64,000 bases of DNA from Armatimonas sp043757465 (GCF_043757465.1 NZ_JAYVPL010000145.1:1-64000); one strand, 5' to 3'; positions 34,046-42,935 are shown, counted from the first letter of the stretch. Program-made: numbers and translations. The notes: a model not told the origin generated them from the letters alone.

Positions 34046-35773
34046 TCACAGCTGTATGCGTCTAAGCAACTCCGCTGCTACTTGGCTACGTGCTTCCATA
34101 CCTTTGAGCGTGGCTTGGGTAAGCTCGGGAGCCCAGTTTAGTGCGATTAAATAGACAGTGGATGCTTGCTCTGTCTGCCCTGTCTGTTCGTAGAGAAAGC
34201 CGTAGTTGCAGAGCATGGTGACATAGTGCCGCCGGGTGTAGTCACCGTCTACCTCGGTGGCTATGGGAGCTCGGGGGAGCTCGGGGAGCTCAATCGTGTC
34301 CCAGATCGCCTTCTCCTCTGCGAGAACTTTTGTGAGGGTGAGAGTTGTTGTCTTGGGGACGAGCGAGAGGATCACGCCACGGGGAACCGGCAGATAGTTG
34401 GCACGTAGCCACTCAAGCGCTGGTGATTCCCCGAGCTGTGCTAAGTTCTGTGCAGATGTCCCAAAGTAGGTCGAGGCCAGCGGGCGTTTTTCGAGGTGGG
34501 TCATGTTGCTCTGGGAGAGCTGCTCGGTGTCGAGCACGGTCACATCAGGGCGAAATTTGAGCAGGTTGTGCGTATAGCGCAAGGAGTAGGTGTCTTCATC
34601 ACCCTGGCAGAGCAGAACGGAGCTCGGGGCGCAGGCACTGAGTTTCTGCTGGGCGAGCTGTCGAATCCCGGTGACAGTGTGCAGGTTGCAGGCAGGGAAG
34701 TTGAGTGCTAGCCCGAGCATTGGGAGGACAAAGCAGGCGGCCAAACGCACCGCCAAGAAGCGCTCACGGCTCACCAGCGCCTGCTCCACTTGACCGAGCA
34801 CAACCCCCACGAGCACCACTCCGAGTGCAAGCACGACAAGGTAGTAGGGAGCAATGTCCTCGATGGTGTAGCAGAAGCAGTAGAGTGTTATCGCAAGCGC
34901 CATCAACTGTAACCCGCAAAGCACGCCGGGGCTGCGTCGTCCAAGCGCGAGTCCTCCCAAACTGGCAAGCACGCTGAGCGGCCCGAATCCGTTTTCGGCA
35001 AGAATAGCTGTTAGTAGTTTCAGAGGACGCTGGAGAGTGTCAAGGCTACGGGGCATCGCAAAGTAAAAACGATAGCTACTGCCCGTCACGTGTGCCCAAA
35101 AAACATCTGGATCTGCCAGTCTGCACCAGAGCACGCCATAAAACGGCAGCCCACTCACGGCCAGAAGCGCAATGCCAATGAGCAAGCGACGCGCCAGCCC
35201 TGCCACACGCCAGAGGCGCACGCCGCAGAGAACCAGCAGGCCGGGAACCAATAAGACAATCGTGAGGTGGTGGGCCAGCCCTAGCCCAACCGCAGTGCAG
35301 GCAAGATAGAGCGCTATTTCCTCCCCCGTGGCTCGATACCGGAGGCACTGCCAGGTGGCTAGGAGCGCCAGAAGAACATGGAAGCTGTAGACCTCCACTC
35401 GGTTGCATTGGCTCCAAAAAGTGAGACTGACTCCGAAAAACGCCGCCGCCCCGAGTGAGGCGAGTGGCGGCGTGCCTAGCTCCCGGCTCACACGGTAGAG
35501 CAGTGCCACCGCGACAGCCCCCGCAAGCGCCACAAAAATACCGATTCTGAGTGCAGGCTCACCAAAAGGCACCAGCGTGAGAAAGAGCTTTCCCATAAGA
35601 GTGAAGAGAGGATAGCCTGGTGGGTGAATCACGCCACTTGACCAGATCGCCGTGATAATCTCCCCCGAGTCGCCGCGAAAAACCGTCGGGCAGAGCGTGG
35701 CGCTATAGAGTACAAAGAACACCAGCCCAAGGGTGGCGGCATTGCGACTATCGGGCGTGAATTTCTGAAGCAT
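34046..35773 (-). CDS. DUF2723 polytopic membrane protein, glycosyltransferase-like
   Basis: 575 residues from the ATG at 35773; longer in-frame starts run into the divergent esterase gene. About ten to twelve hydrophobic helices. The DUF2723 core is clear: ATLCPTVFRGDSGEIITA (the acidic catalytic-type loop of PMT/GT39-like enzymes), SSGVIHPPGYPLFTLMGKLF and RVEVYSFHVLLALL. A periplasmic C-terminal part ends with a TPR-like helix pair (NYGFLYEQTGQTEQASTVYLIAL). DUF2723 proteins probably glycosylate proteins or lipids from polyprenyl-linked sugars. Divergent from the esterase with a 58-bp gap; its own terminator lies downstream. Confidence 0.85.
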   Translation of the reverse strand: MLQKFTPDSRNAATLGLVFFVLYSATLCPTVFRGDSGEIITAIWSSGVIHPPGYPLFTLMGKLFLTLVPFGEPALRIGIFVALAGAVAVALLYRVSRELGTPPLASLGAAAFFGVSLTFWSQCNRVEVYSFHVLLALLATWQCLRYRATGEEIALYLACTAVGLGLAHHLTIVLLVPGLLVLCGVRLWRVAGLARRLLIGIALLAVSGLPFYGVLWCRLADPDVFWAHVTGSSYRFYFAMPRSLDTLQRPLKLLTAILAENGFGPLSVLASLGGLALGRRSPGVLCGLQLMALAITLYCFCYTIEDIAPYYLVVLALGVVLVGVVLGQVEQALVSRERFLAVRLAACFVLPMLGLALNFPACNLHTVTGIRQLAQQKLSACAPSSVLLCQGDEDTYSLRYTHNLLKFRPDVTVLDTEQLSQSNMTHLEKRPLASTYFGTSAQNLAQLGESPALEWLRANYLPVPRGVILSLVPKTTTLTLTKVLAEEKAIWDTIELPELPRAPIATEVDGDYTRRHYVTMLCNYGFLYEQTGQTEQASTVYLIALNWAPELTQATLKGMEARSQVAAELLRRIQL

Positions 35774-35831
35774 CCTGGTAAGAATATTGGGTGATTTGTC
35801 TTTTATCTTGAGGTGGCGGTACAGTGGGCGC

Positions 35832-36674
35832 ATGAAACCTGAAACTCTCCCTCTCTGGCCGGGCAAGCTTCCCGGTGCGGCTCCACTCGTCACTGGCCCC
35901 GAGGCCGATAAGTCTAAGCCCGGCGAGGGCATGACCGGCGGCAAGACCGTGATTCGTCTCGGCAATGTCAGCCAGCCCGAACTGCATGTCTTTCTGCCAT
36001 CCGCAAGCAAGCGTACCAAAACGGGCATCGTGATCTGCCCTGGCGGCGGCTACAATATTCTGGCCTGGGATTTGGAGGGAACCGAGATCGCACAGTGGCT
36101 CAACAAGCTAGGCATCGCGGCGTTTGTCCTAAAATACCGAGTGCCGACGGGGTCACTCAAGCCCAACTGGGAAGGACCGACGATGGATGCGCAGCGCGCT
36201 CTGCGTCTGGTGCGAGCTAGTGCGAGCAAGTGGGGAGTCGCGCCCGATAAGCTCGGTATTTTAGGCTTCTCCGCCGGCGGCAAGACAGCGGGTATGGCGG
36301 CGCTCCAAAATGGCAAATCGCTCTACGACGACCAAGACGACGCCGACAAGCTTTCCTGTCGCCCGGATTTTGCGGTGCTGGTCTACCCCGCCTATTTTTG
36401 CGACAATAATCTTCAGCTCCAGCCGGAGTATGCGGCGATGGTCAGCAAAGAACTTCCGCCGTTCTTCTTCGCCCACGCCGCCGACGATGGCGTGACGTGC
36501 CAGAGTAGCGTCCAGCTTTTTACGGCGCTACGGAAAGTCAGTGTCCCGGCGGAGCTGCATATTTGGGAGGCGGGCGGCCACGGCTACGGCATGCGCCCCG
36601 TAAAAAACAAGCCGATTCCCACGGCGTGGCCCAAGCGCTGCGAGGAGTGGCTCAAGGCGCGGGGGCTGGTGTAG
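35832..36674 (+). CDS. alpha/beta-hydrolase esterase (BD-FAE/acetyl-xylan-esterase type)
   Basis: 281 residues. GIVICPGGGYNILAWDLEG oxyanion-hole region, nucleophile elbow LGFSAGGKTAGMAAL, an acid in HAADDGVTC and the His in AGGHGYGMRP give a complete triad. It matches the endo-xylanase-associated esterase group that removes acetyl or feruloyl groups from plant polysaccharides. No signal peptide is visible from this start (MKPETLPLWPGKLPGAAP). It fits a glycan-degrading lifestyle together with the sulfatases and amylase. Confidence 0.88.
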   Translation: MKPETLPLWPGKLPGAAPLVTGPEADKSKPGEGMTGGKTVIRLGNVSQPELHVFLPSASKRTKTGIVICPGGGYNILAWDLEGTEIAQWLNKLGIAAFVLKYRVPTGSLKPNWEGPTMDAQRALRLVRASASKWGVAPDKLGILGFSAGGKTAGMAALQNGKSLYDDQDDADKLSCRPDFAVLVYPAYFCDNNLQLQPEYAAMVSKELPPFFFAHAADDGVTCQSSVQLFTALRKVSVPAELHIWEAGGHGYGMRPVKNKPIPTAWPKRCEEWLKARGLV

Positions 36675-36708
36675 CACGGAGCCGAATTGAGCCGCCCATA
36701 GAACATGG

Positions 36709-37063
36709 GCGTCAGGAGGCGTTCCGCCACAAAATCGCTCCGCGATTGGGAAATTTGCGAGGTTTGAGATGGAAGATGAGCTACAACGGCTGCGTGGGGT
36801 ATGGGCTAAAGGGACGAAATGTCGCCGCGTTGCCTGAACCTTTGGGTTGCCTGAACCTTTGGGTTGGATCGAGTCGGGTGGTTACGAAATTCCTCTGGCC
36901 CAGCTTAAGAAACTCCACTTGTATGGCGCTGATGGCAAGGTTCCCGTGGAGTTTCCCGAAGGCGCCACGTGGCGGGTGCTCTACCTACGCCCTGAGTATT
37001 CTCGCGAAGAACAAACCACTCCCTAATCGCGGAGCGATTTTTTGGCGGAACGCCCCTAGACGC
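36709..37063. mobile_element. MITE-like element with ~30-40 bp terminal inverted repeats
   Basis: The left end GGCGTTCCGCCACAAAATCG (from 36718, continuing to ~36747) and the right end read in reverse (37054 back to ~37025) match over 30 bp with one difference. Similarity extends outward to GCGTC at 36709 and GACGC at 37063. Each end contains two small palindromes (GGCG-TTC-CGCC and AATCGC-TCC-GCGATT). No transposase is encoded. The inside (about 290 bp) carries a broken reading frame. It fills the gap between the esterase and translin genes. Confidence 0.75.
36776..37026 (+). pseudogene. gene fragment inside the MITE-like element, broken by a 17-bp duplication
   Basis: From the ATG at 36776 the frame reads MSYNGCVGYGLKGRNVAALP. 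The 17-bp string at 36831-36847 is then repeated exactly at 36848-36864 and throws the frame off. If one copy is removed the frame continues as PEPLGWIESGGYEIPLAQLK and on to HLYGADGKVPVEFPEGATWR before TAA at 37024-37026. The restored tail looks like a real beta-rich domain end, but its family is not recognised. Confidence 0.55.
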
Positions 37064-37079
37064 TGTCTTTAGCCAGCGG

Positions 37080-37691
37080 TCACGGCTTCAGCGAGCGCAT
37101 CAGGCGATCCTGCACCATCGCCATGGTGACATCACCACGGGTGCGTTCGACCACGGCGCGGAGAGCATCGCAGGTGCGGCGCAGGCCACTGGTGACGGCA
37201 TCCGGGAAGTCAACCGTGGCGAGGGCGGAGAGAATCTCGTCCATGGCGGTGAGCATACTCTCGGCGCGGGCGTGCTCCCCTTTGCGCAGAGCATCGAGCG
37301 CGTGGCGACGGCCCTCGGAGGCGGCTTCGGCTAGGCCATTGAGGTAGGCGGCGGCTTCAATTCCGAGCGACTCGGGCGTGGGCAAGTCCGTACCCTCGAT
37401 CAGCGCGAGCAGACACGCGGCCTCGGCCAGCTCTTTATGGGCGTCTTGCACATAACCCGCGTAGAGCAGTGCCGGGTAGTCGGTAAGCGCAGCGGCCACC
37501 TGCGCCGCCTCGGCTTGTGCTCCTGTAACAGCAAGACGTGCTTCGCTCAGCTCACCTCGGTGCATCGCACGGATCGCATTAGCACAGGTTCGGGTGAGCG
37601 CACGGCCATGAGCGAGTGCTTTCTCCCGCGACTGGTAGGTTTCCCCAAGCTCGTCACGCGTGGCGGAGACAATCGTGTTCAGATTCTGCAT
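37080..37691 (-). CDS. translin family protein
   Basis: 203 residues, all-helical. The spacing of YQSREKALAHGRALTRTCANAIRAMHRGE, then GYVQDAHKELAEAACLL, YLNGLAEAASEGRRHALDAL and LRRTCDALRAVVERTRGDV follows the translin/TRAX fold. Eukaryotic translin forms ring-shaped oligomers that bind single-stranded DNA or RNA (the C3PO RNase); archaeal and some bacterial relatives exist. Acidic residues equivalent to TRAX catalytic sites (EyaEA, GELrR-like region) are partly present. It ends 17 bp from the MITE-like element and starts 8 bp after the membrane protein upstream, so it is likely co-transcribed with it. Confidence 0.8.
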   Translation of the reverse strand: MQNLNTIVSATRDELGETYQSREKALAHGRALTRTCANAIRAMHRGELSEARLAVTGAQAEAAQVAAALTDYPALLYAGYVQDAHKELAEAACLLALIEGTDLPTPESLGIEAAAYLNGLAEAASEGRRHALDALRKGEHARAESMLTAMDEILSALATVDFPDAVTSGLRRTCDALRAVVERTRGDVTMAMVQDRLMRSLKP

Positions 37692-37699
37692 ATTTTTTC

Positions 37700-39331
37700 C
37701 TACCGCCGCCAGAGAACCTGAGGCGGTGCCATACTATCGAGAAACATCTGCCGTGGCACGCTGATCTCTGTTCCATCGTCCTGACTGACGTTAGCGAGGA
37801 TGTTGTCGGGCTCCGCACCCACAGGTCGCCAGCCCGCTTTCTGGAGGGCAAGGTTCTGTGGGGCTGTCTTGGGCAGACAGACCCAGTGGGCCGGATGCGC
37901 CGGATTGCCAATGAGCTTCTCTAGCTCGCCTGTCGTAACACCGACTGCCATCCGTCGCCCTGAATCAAAGTAGCGGAGCGGTGCGAACGCGTAATTATCT
38001 AGCCCGAGATAGTAGACCGCATCGCGCGGGGGAACCTGCTTTTCAATCCAGGCCCAGCGCAAGTCCCGGTCTGTATTGGTTAGGGGCAGTAACCAGAATG
38101 CCTTTGCATCCTTGGCGAGGAGTATCAACAGAATTGCGCCATACGCTACCCACATCACCTGAGAAAAACGTCGTTTCAGAATCTGCTGTGCCCCCTCAAC
38201 AAGATAGAGATAGAACCAAGGGAAGAAGCCCGAAAAATACTGGAATCCAAAGAAAAACGCCAGCATCATCAGGGTATGTAAGACCAGATAAAGATCCGTG
38301 AAGCGCCGTGCTCGGAGCGAGCGCATCCAGCCTATCAAGACGAACGCAGCGATAATCCACTCACACAGCTTCGCCACCCAGACCAGCCCGAGTGTTTTTA
38401 AGAACGGCCAGGGCTGCCCACCACTGGCCCGCGACCAGGGAAAGAGACTGTAGCCGACCTCGGCGGGGAATTGCTGCGCTTCAGAGAGCATGTGCTGCGC
38501 GAGTGCTATCGGCCCCGGGATTTTTACTGTCGCCCCTGCGACGGAGCGCCCTGCCAGCTCCGCCTCGTACTCGGGGCTAACCCAGTGGCCGCTGATGGCG
38601 TAGCTGCGCCAGAGCCAGGGAAACGCGAGGATTCCGAAGATCAGCGCCGTGACCACAGCGAGCCGTCGCTGTCGGGCCACGAAGAACAAGTAGAGGATGC
38701 TGCCAATCCCGAAAACAATCCCGATACGATGGCAGTAGAAGTACGCCGCCAGCAAGATCCCTAACCCTAGTCCTAGCCATTTGTGGGGTGTGTGCTGCTG
38801 CACTCTCTCTAGTAGGGTAAGGGTGCCAACCATGAGAAGCACCATCACTCCGACATTTCCCTCGAAGTTTAGCACGCGCAGAGTAATTGGGTTTAGCCCT
38901 GCGAGTATCAGAATGAGCAGTGCACATCGATGACTTGTACGTACGAGGAGCAAGCGGTAGACCAGCGGTAGACTTCCGATATAGGCTAGCATCGAGAAAA
39001 TGCGGAGGGGACGTAAGAAATCCCCCGCGAATCCTATAAACGGAGCCAGCAGCAGCGAGTGCATCGGGGGGTACTTGGTCAAGAACGGCATGTCGGGATG
39101 CGAGATATCCGAGTAGCCCTGCCCCGCCGCGAGGCTCCACGCTCCGATCACTTTATAAAAGTCATCGCTGCGCTGGAGGGGCATACGAAGAGAGAAGAGC
39201 AAGCCTAATAGGATGAGAAGGCAGACACCCAGTAAGCCTAGCTTCGCGGAGCGCAGCCAGCTCGGTTGGGGGAGAGAGAAGGCGGCTCTTTCGTACTTCG
39301 CGCGTAGTGCGGCTCGCTCTGTGTCGTCCAT
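37700..39331 (-). CDS. GT39/ArnT-like polytopic membrane glycosyltransferase
   Basis: 543 residues. A basic N-terminal tail, about eleven membrane helices, and a C-terminal periplasmic part. The loop after helix 1 (RSDDFYKVIGAWSLAAGQGYS with SHPDMPFLTKYPPMHSLLLAPF) has the acidic residue and KYPPxHSLL arrangement of PMT-type GT-C glycosyltransferases. It is likely to transfer sugar from a lipid carrier at the outer face of the inner membrane. The family is diverse, so donor and acceptor are unknown. It is divergent from the thiamine riboswitch transcript. Confidence 0.75.
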   Translation of the reverse strand: MDDTERAALRAKYERAAFSLPQPSWLRSAKLGLLGVCLLILLGLLFSLRMPLQRSDDFYKVIGAWSLAAGQGYSDISHPDMPFLTKYPPMHSLLLAPFIGFAGDFLRPLRIFSMLAYIGSLPLVYRLLLVRTSHRCALLILILAGLNPITLRVLNFEGNVGVMVLLMVGTLTLLERVQQHTPHKWLGLGLGILLAAYFYCHRIGIVFGIGSILYLFFVARQRRLAVVTALIFGILAFPWLWRSYAISGHWVSPEYEAELAGRSVAGATVKIPGPIALAQHMLSEAQQFPAEVGYSLFPWSRASGGQPWPFLKTLGLVWVAKLCEWIIAAFVLIGWMRSLRARRFTDLYLVLHTLMMLAFFFGFQYFSGFFPWFYLYLVEGAQQILKRRFSQVMWVAYGAILLILLAKDAKAFWLLPLTNTDRDLRWAWIEKQVPPRDAVYYLGLDNYAFAPLRYFDSGRRMAVGVTTGELEKLIGNPAHPAHWVCLPKTAPQNLALQKAGWRPVGAEPDNILANVSQDDGTEISVPRQMFLDSMAPPQVLWRR

Positions 39332-39379
39332 AATATCTCTGGCGATTGTACCACTGGTGGGGTACTATCAAGGCGCAAA

Positions 39380-39470
39380 CCTGCTGGGGGAGCCCGAATA
39401 AACCGGGCTGAGAGGGCACTGAGCCGACCCCAAGAACCTGATCCGGTTAGCACCGGCGTAGGGAAGCGGG
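39380..39470 (+). promoter_or_regulatory. TPP riboswitch (THI element)
   Basis: All conserved blocks are present in order: CTGGGGGAGCCCG, then CCGGGCTGAGAGGGC, CCCCAAGAACCTGATCCGG, TTAGCACCGGCGTAGGGAAG, with P1 closing CCTGCT/AGCGGG. It senses thiamine pyrophosphate. A GGGGAG ribosome-binding site stands 7 bases before the ATG at 39538, so control of translation is plausible. The first gene downstream is a pseudopilin, with thiamine pyrophosphokinase second. Confidence 0.95.
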
Positions 39471-39537
39471 AACCCGGTGGCTGTCTTCAGGACTCCGTGC
39501 CGCGTTTCGCCTCTTTCCGACGCTGGGGAGTGAAACT

Positions 39538-40221
39538 ATGAAACGCGCTTTTACGCTTATTGAGCTCCTCGTCGTCATCGCAATCATCGCAATTCTTGCA
39601 GCGATTCTCTTTCCCGTCTTTGCCCAGGCACGGGAGAAAGCACGACAAGCCTCGTGCCTCTCCAACGCCCGGCAGATCGGGCTGGGCGTCCGTATGTATG
39701 TCCAGGACTACGACGAGACTTTTCCGATCTGGCATGCCTACTCCAAAAAAACGGCGGCGATTCACTATGGCATTGAGATAGATCTTCAGCCGTACTTGAA
39801 AAATTTTCAGATATTTAAGTGCCCTAATGACTCTGGGGGGCCGTTCCAGCGGACGGATGTGCCAGGGACTGCCTCCTACTTTGCCGCCTATGGCTCGTCG
39901 TATTACTTCGAGCGGCGCTGCTTCTCGGTGGTCAATGGCTTCTCAATCTCCAATAATGTGCCCACCACTCGGGCTACCAGCATCGTGAGTGATCCGAGCT
40001 ACGAGCGCCCGGCGGAGAGTGTTTTAATGCGCGATGAGATGTTCCCCTGGTTCAATCCCGCAGTGGACACGCCGGGCTACTGGGGCTACCAGGGGTTTTA
40101 TCAAGCCTGGCACGCGCAGGGTGGTAGCGCGATCTTTGCCGATGGCCACGCGAAGTTTCTGGTAGGCGCGGGGCAGATGCGTACGCTCTTCAAAGACCCT
40201 GCGGCGACGGTAAACTACTAG
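39538..40221 (+). CDS. type II/IV pseudopilin, DUF1559 / H-X9-DG type
   Basis: 227 residues. Short positively charged leader and prepilin helix (MKRAFTLIELLVVIAIIAIL, G replaced by A before F), then FPVFAQAREKARQASCLSNA, typical of Armatimonadota. The C-terminal His followed by nine residues and Asp-Gly (WHAQGGSAIFADGHAKFL) is the H-X9-DG signature. Such proteins are processed by a prepilin peptidase and assembled or displayed in the envelope; their individual roles are mostly unknown. This copy lies directly behind a TPP riboswitch and 2 bp before thiamine pyrophosphokinase, which is not an expected place. Confidence 0.93.
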   Translation: MKRAFTLIELLVVIAIIAILAAILFPVFAQAREKARQASCLSNARQIGLGVRMYVQDYDETFPIWHAYSKKTAAIHYGIEIDLQPYLKNFQIFKCPNDSGGPFQRTDVPGTASYFAAYGSSYYFERRCFSVVNGFSISNNVPTTRATSIVSDPSYERPAESVLMRDEMFPWFNPAVDTPGYWGYQGFYQAWHAQGGSAIFADGHAKFLVGAGQMRTLFKDPAATVNY

Positions 40222-40223
40222 GC

Positions 40224-40865
40224 ATGCACGTCGTTTTGTGCGCCAACGCGCCGTTTTCCAGAGAGGCCATAGCGCTTCTTCGGGAGGCGGCGCAGACGGC
40301 AGAGCTTTTGGTTGCTGTAGATGGCGGCGCACGGACTTTGATGCGTTACGACCTGACCCCGCAGCTCGTCACCGGTGATGGCGACTCGCTCACAATAGAG
40401 GAGCAAGAAGCACTCGCTGTGGCAGGCGCAGAGCTTGTTCCCACACCCGATCAAGACTTTACGGACTTAGATAAAGCTCTCGCCTATGTGATTGAGGCGA
40501 GAGGTGCGACTCGGATCACCGTCTTTGGCGCGACAGGTGGGCGGCTGGATCACACCTACTCCGTGTTCTCGGTGCTGATAAAGCACGGACGGAGCGCCCC
40601 AATAGAGCTGGTGGATGAGACCGCCACCTACGAGCTTGTGGTGGGCGAGTGGCAGAAGTCGGGAGAAAACCTAGTAGGTCGGACGCTCTCGCTACTCGCA
40701 TTTGGTCGAGTGGAAGGCATTACGATGATCGGTGTCCGGTGGCCGCTCACCGATGCCTGGCTTGCTCCTGGCCTGCGCGATGGCACTCTCAATGAAATTA
40801 ACGAAGACAAAGTGAGGGTGCAGGTCAGCTCGGGCGATTTGATTGTGATGCTACACCATCTTTAG
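40224..40865 (+). CDS. thiN: thiamine pyrophosphokinase
   Basis: 213 residues. Transfers pyrophosphate from ATP to thiamine to make TPP. Family motifs: VAVDGGARTLMRYDLTPQLVTGDGDS, TPDQDFTDLDKAL, GATGGRLDHTYS, and the C-terminal thiamine-binding strand region (LLAFGRVEGITMIGVRWPL, SSGDLIVMLH). The TPP riboswitch upstream explains its regulation, although a pseudopilin gene intervenes. The short 2-bp gap suggests translational coupling with the pseudopilin. Confidence 0.93.
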   Translation: MHVVLCANAPFSREAIALLREAAQTAELLVAVDGGARTLMRYDLTPQLVTGDGDSLTIEEQEALAVAGAELVPTPDQDFTDLDKALAYVIEARGATRITVFGATGGRLDHTYSVFSVLIKHGRSAPIELVDETATYELVVGEWQKSGENLVGRTLSLLAFGRVEGITMIGVRWPLTDAWLAPGLRDGTLNEINEDKVRVQVSSGDLIVMLHHL

Positions 40866-40925
40866 CGCTGGATTGTTGCCATTCGATAGAGCACTTAACC
40901 CTGTCTGAACGAAAGAGGAATGTCT

Positions 40926-41468
40926 ATGTTTGGCCCGATTATCGAAGGCGAGCGCGTCCGTTTAGTGCCGATTACAGCGGAGATGGCTCCGCTCTTTTGC
41001 GCCTGGCTCGCTGATACCGACGTGACCCGTTATTTAGGTTTGATCTACCCGCCGACCCTGGAGTTTGAGAAAGAGTGGGTGGAGAAAATCGGGCGCAACG
41101 ACACGGATTTGGTGTGGGCTGTGCAGCTCAGAGAGAGCGAGAAAGTGATTGGCACCACGGGAATCCACGCGATCAACTGGCAGAACCGTAGCGCCATTAC
41201 CGGGAATTTGATCGGCGCGAAAGACGAGTGGGGTAAGGGCTACGGCAGCGAGGTGGTGGCGCTGCGAACGGCGTTCGCTTTCGGGACACTGGGGCTGGAA
41301 AAACTCAAGACCCATGTCTTTGGTGCCAATATCGCCAGCCGCCGCGCCCTGGAGAAAGCAGGCTACCAGACTGTCGGAATTGCCCGTCACGACCTCTGGC
41401 GCTTCGGGCAGTGGCACGATGCCTGGCTCGGAGAAGTGCTGCGGGACGATTGGCTCGCGAGGCAGTAA
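40926..41468 (+). CDS. GNAT acetyltransferase, RimJ/RimL type
   Basis: 180 residues from the ATG at 40926, chosen because AGAGGA stands 7-8 bases before it; an ATG two codons upstream is too close. GNAT motifs: ERVRLVPITAEMAPLF, then YGSEVVALRTAFAFGTLGLEKLKTHVFGANIASRRALEKAGYQ with the acetyl-CoA loop before it (IGAKDEWGKGYGSE). It acetylates an amino group, perhaps of a ribosomal protein or small molecule. It starts about 60 bp after the pyrophosphokinase and 10 bp before the next membrane protein. Confidence 0.88.
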   Translation: MFGPIIEGERVRLVPITAEMAPLFCAWLADTDVTRYLGLIYPPTLEFEKEWVEKIGRNDTDLVWAVQLRESEKVIGTTGIHAINWQNRSAITGNLIGAKDEWGKGYGSEVVALRTAFAFGTLGLEKLKTHVFGANIASRRALEKAGYQTVGIARHDLWRFGQWHDAWLGEVLRDDWLARQ

Positions 41469-41477
41469 AATGAGCCC

Positions 41478-42935
41478 ATGACTGACCTGCGCCGCCCACC
41501 GCTCCTCGCCGCTCTCGCCGGGCTGCTGGCACTATTTCTCTGGGTGACCTGGCGGCAACCGCCCCGGCTTCTGGGAGATGGCTACGAGTACTATCTCATG
41601 CTGAGATCCCTCGCTGCGCACGGTACCCCGGAGGCGAAGCCCGAGGATATTGCGGCCACGGCAGCGCTACTCAGGCCGCTGGGATTTGAGCTGCCCAATC
41701 CCCCTCCGGGCTTCTTCCCGAGCACGCGAGAGGGGCTCTACGGCTACCACTTCTGGTTTTACTCACTTTTAGGAGTTCCCCTGCGCTGGCTGGGGCTGGG
41801 TTTTAGTGCGTTCTATGGCTTGAACATCGGGCTTGTCTTGGTGACCAGCGCCCTAGTGCTGAGGTGCAGAGCCATTGCCGCGCCGCGCCGGGTCGCTCTG
41901 CTGTTGCTCTCGCTGGTTAGCCCGGTGCTCTGGTACATCAAGTGGCCTCACCCCGAGGTCTTTACCTGGTGCTGTGTCTTGCTAGCACTGGTAGGCTGGG
42001 AGGCAAAGCGCCCTGTGTGGGCGACTCTGGCGGCATCATTGGGAGCGCTCCAGAACCCGCCTGTGCTCTTTTTGTCTCTATTGATCTTTGTGGTGGCGCT
42101 TCGAGAAAAAGAAAACCGTAGTGGGAAGCGCTTGCTCGGGTTGATAGTGGCACTTGGTGTGGCATTTGTGCCGATGGCTTTCTTTTTTATTCACTTTCAG
42201 GCCCTGAGCATGATCGCCAAAGTCGGAGGGAGCAATCCGGGGTGGATAACCCTGGAGCGTGTGGCTAGTCTTTTTGGCGATCTGAACCAGGGTCTGTTTT
42301 TCTACGTGCCTCTGCTCTTGTGTTTAGGGCTGGCCGGGATCCTCAAAGCGACACGGCAGAGGCGCTATAAACCACTCCTGCTAGGGGCCACGCTTCTGCT
42401 TTTTGCAATAGCGGCAGCTACCACAAACAACTGGAACTCTTGTTGTAGCGGGGTGATGCGCTATGGGGTATGGATGCTGCCCGTTCTTGCTTGGCTGGCT
42501 TTGGAGAGTAAGCCGAGTCGCTGGATGCTGACGACGGCGATCTGTCTTCAGGCTCTGATTGTTCTTTACGACGACCCAATGCGTAGCGAGCGCTCGCCAG
42601 GTAATGTTTTTACCTACACCGAGCACCTTCGCCTGGCACGGATGGTTCTGAACCGAGCGCCTTGGCTCTACAACCCCGAGCCGGAGATATTTGTCGAGCG
42701 CACGCTCGGCTCCGAGCCGACTCCGCCCTGGAAGCTCCCCGTGGCCTACCACGCCGGGGAGCGCATCAGCAAGATTCTGGTAGACGATGCGAGCTTCTCT
42801 CACCTGCCCGAAAAATTTATTCCGGAGCCGCTCTGGTGGGCGCAAGTCCAGAGAGAGTGCGCTGGAAAGCGAGGTTTTTTCTATCTGAACCCGCCGCCCG
42901 GTGCTGTGAAAGACAGAGAGATTAAAAAGCCATGA
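41478..42935 (+). CDS. polytopic membrane protein, GT-C glycosyltransferase-like
   Basis: 485 residues, about eleven hydrophobic helices. The first extracytoplasmic loop (RLLGDGYEYYLMLRSLAAHG) has the acidic residue and tyrosines of PMT-like GT-C enzymes. LYGYHFWFYSLLGVPLRWLG and PVLWYIKWPHPEVFTWCCVLLAL follow. A soluble C-terminal tail ends with KKP. The best guess is a lipid-linked sugar transferase; homologues are poorly characterised. It overlaps recX by 4 bp (ATGA). Confidence 0.6.
   Translation: MTDLRRPPLLAALAGLLALFLWVTWRQPPRLLGDGYEYYLMLRSLAAHGTPEAKPEDIAATAALLRPLGFELPNPPPGFFPSTREGLYGYHFWFYSLLGVPLRWLGLGFSAFYGLNIGLVLVTSALVLRCRAIAAPRRVALLLLSLVSPVLWYIKWPHPEVFTWCCVLLALVGWEAKRPVWATLAASLGALQNPPVLFLSLLIFVVALREKENRSGKRLLGLIVALGVAFVPMAFFFIHFQALSMIAKVGGSNPGWITLERVASLFGDLNQGLFFYVPLLLCLGLAGILKATRQRRYKPLLLGATLLLFAIAAATTNNWNSCCSGVMRYGVWMLPVLAWLALESKPSRWMLTTAICLQALIVLYDDPMRSERSPGNVFTYTEHLRLARMVLNRAPWLYNPEPEIFVERTLGSEPTPPWKLPVAYHAGERISKILVDDASFSHLPEKFIPEPLWWAQVQRECAGKRGFFYLNPPPGAVKDREIKKP

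Noticed and set aside
36563..37072. 169-residue plus-strand frame as a real gene
   Set aside because: It starts inside the esterase gene, reads through the inverted end of the MITE-like element and changes to nonsense at the 17-bp duplication.
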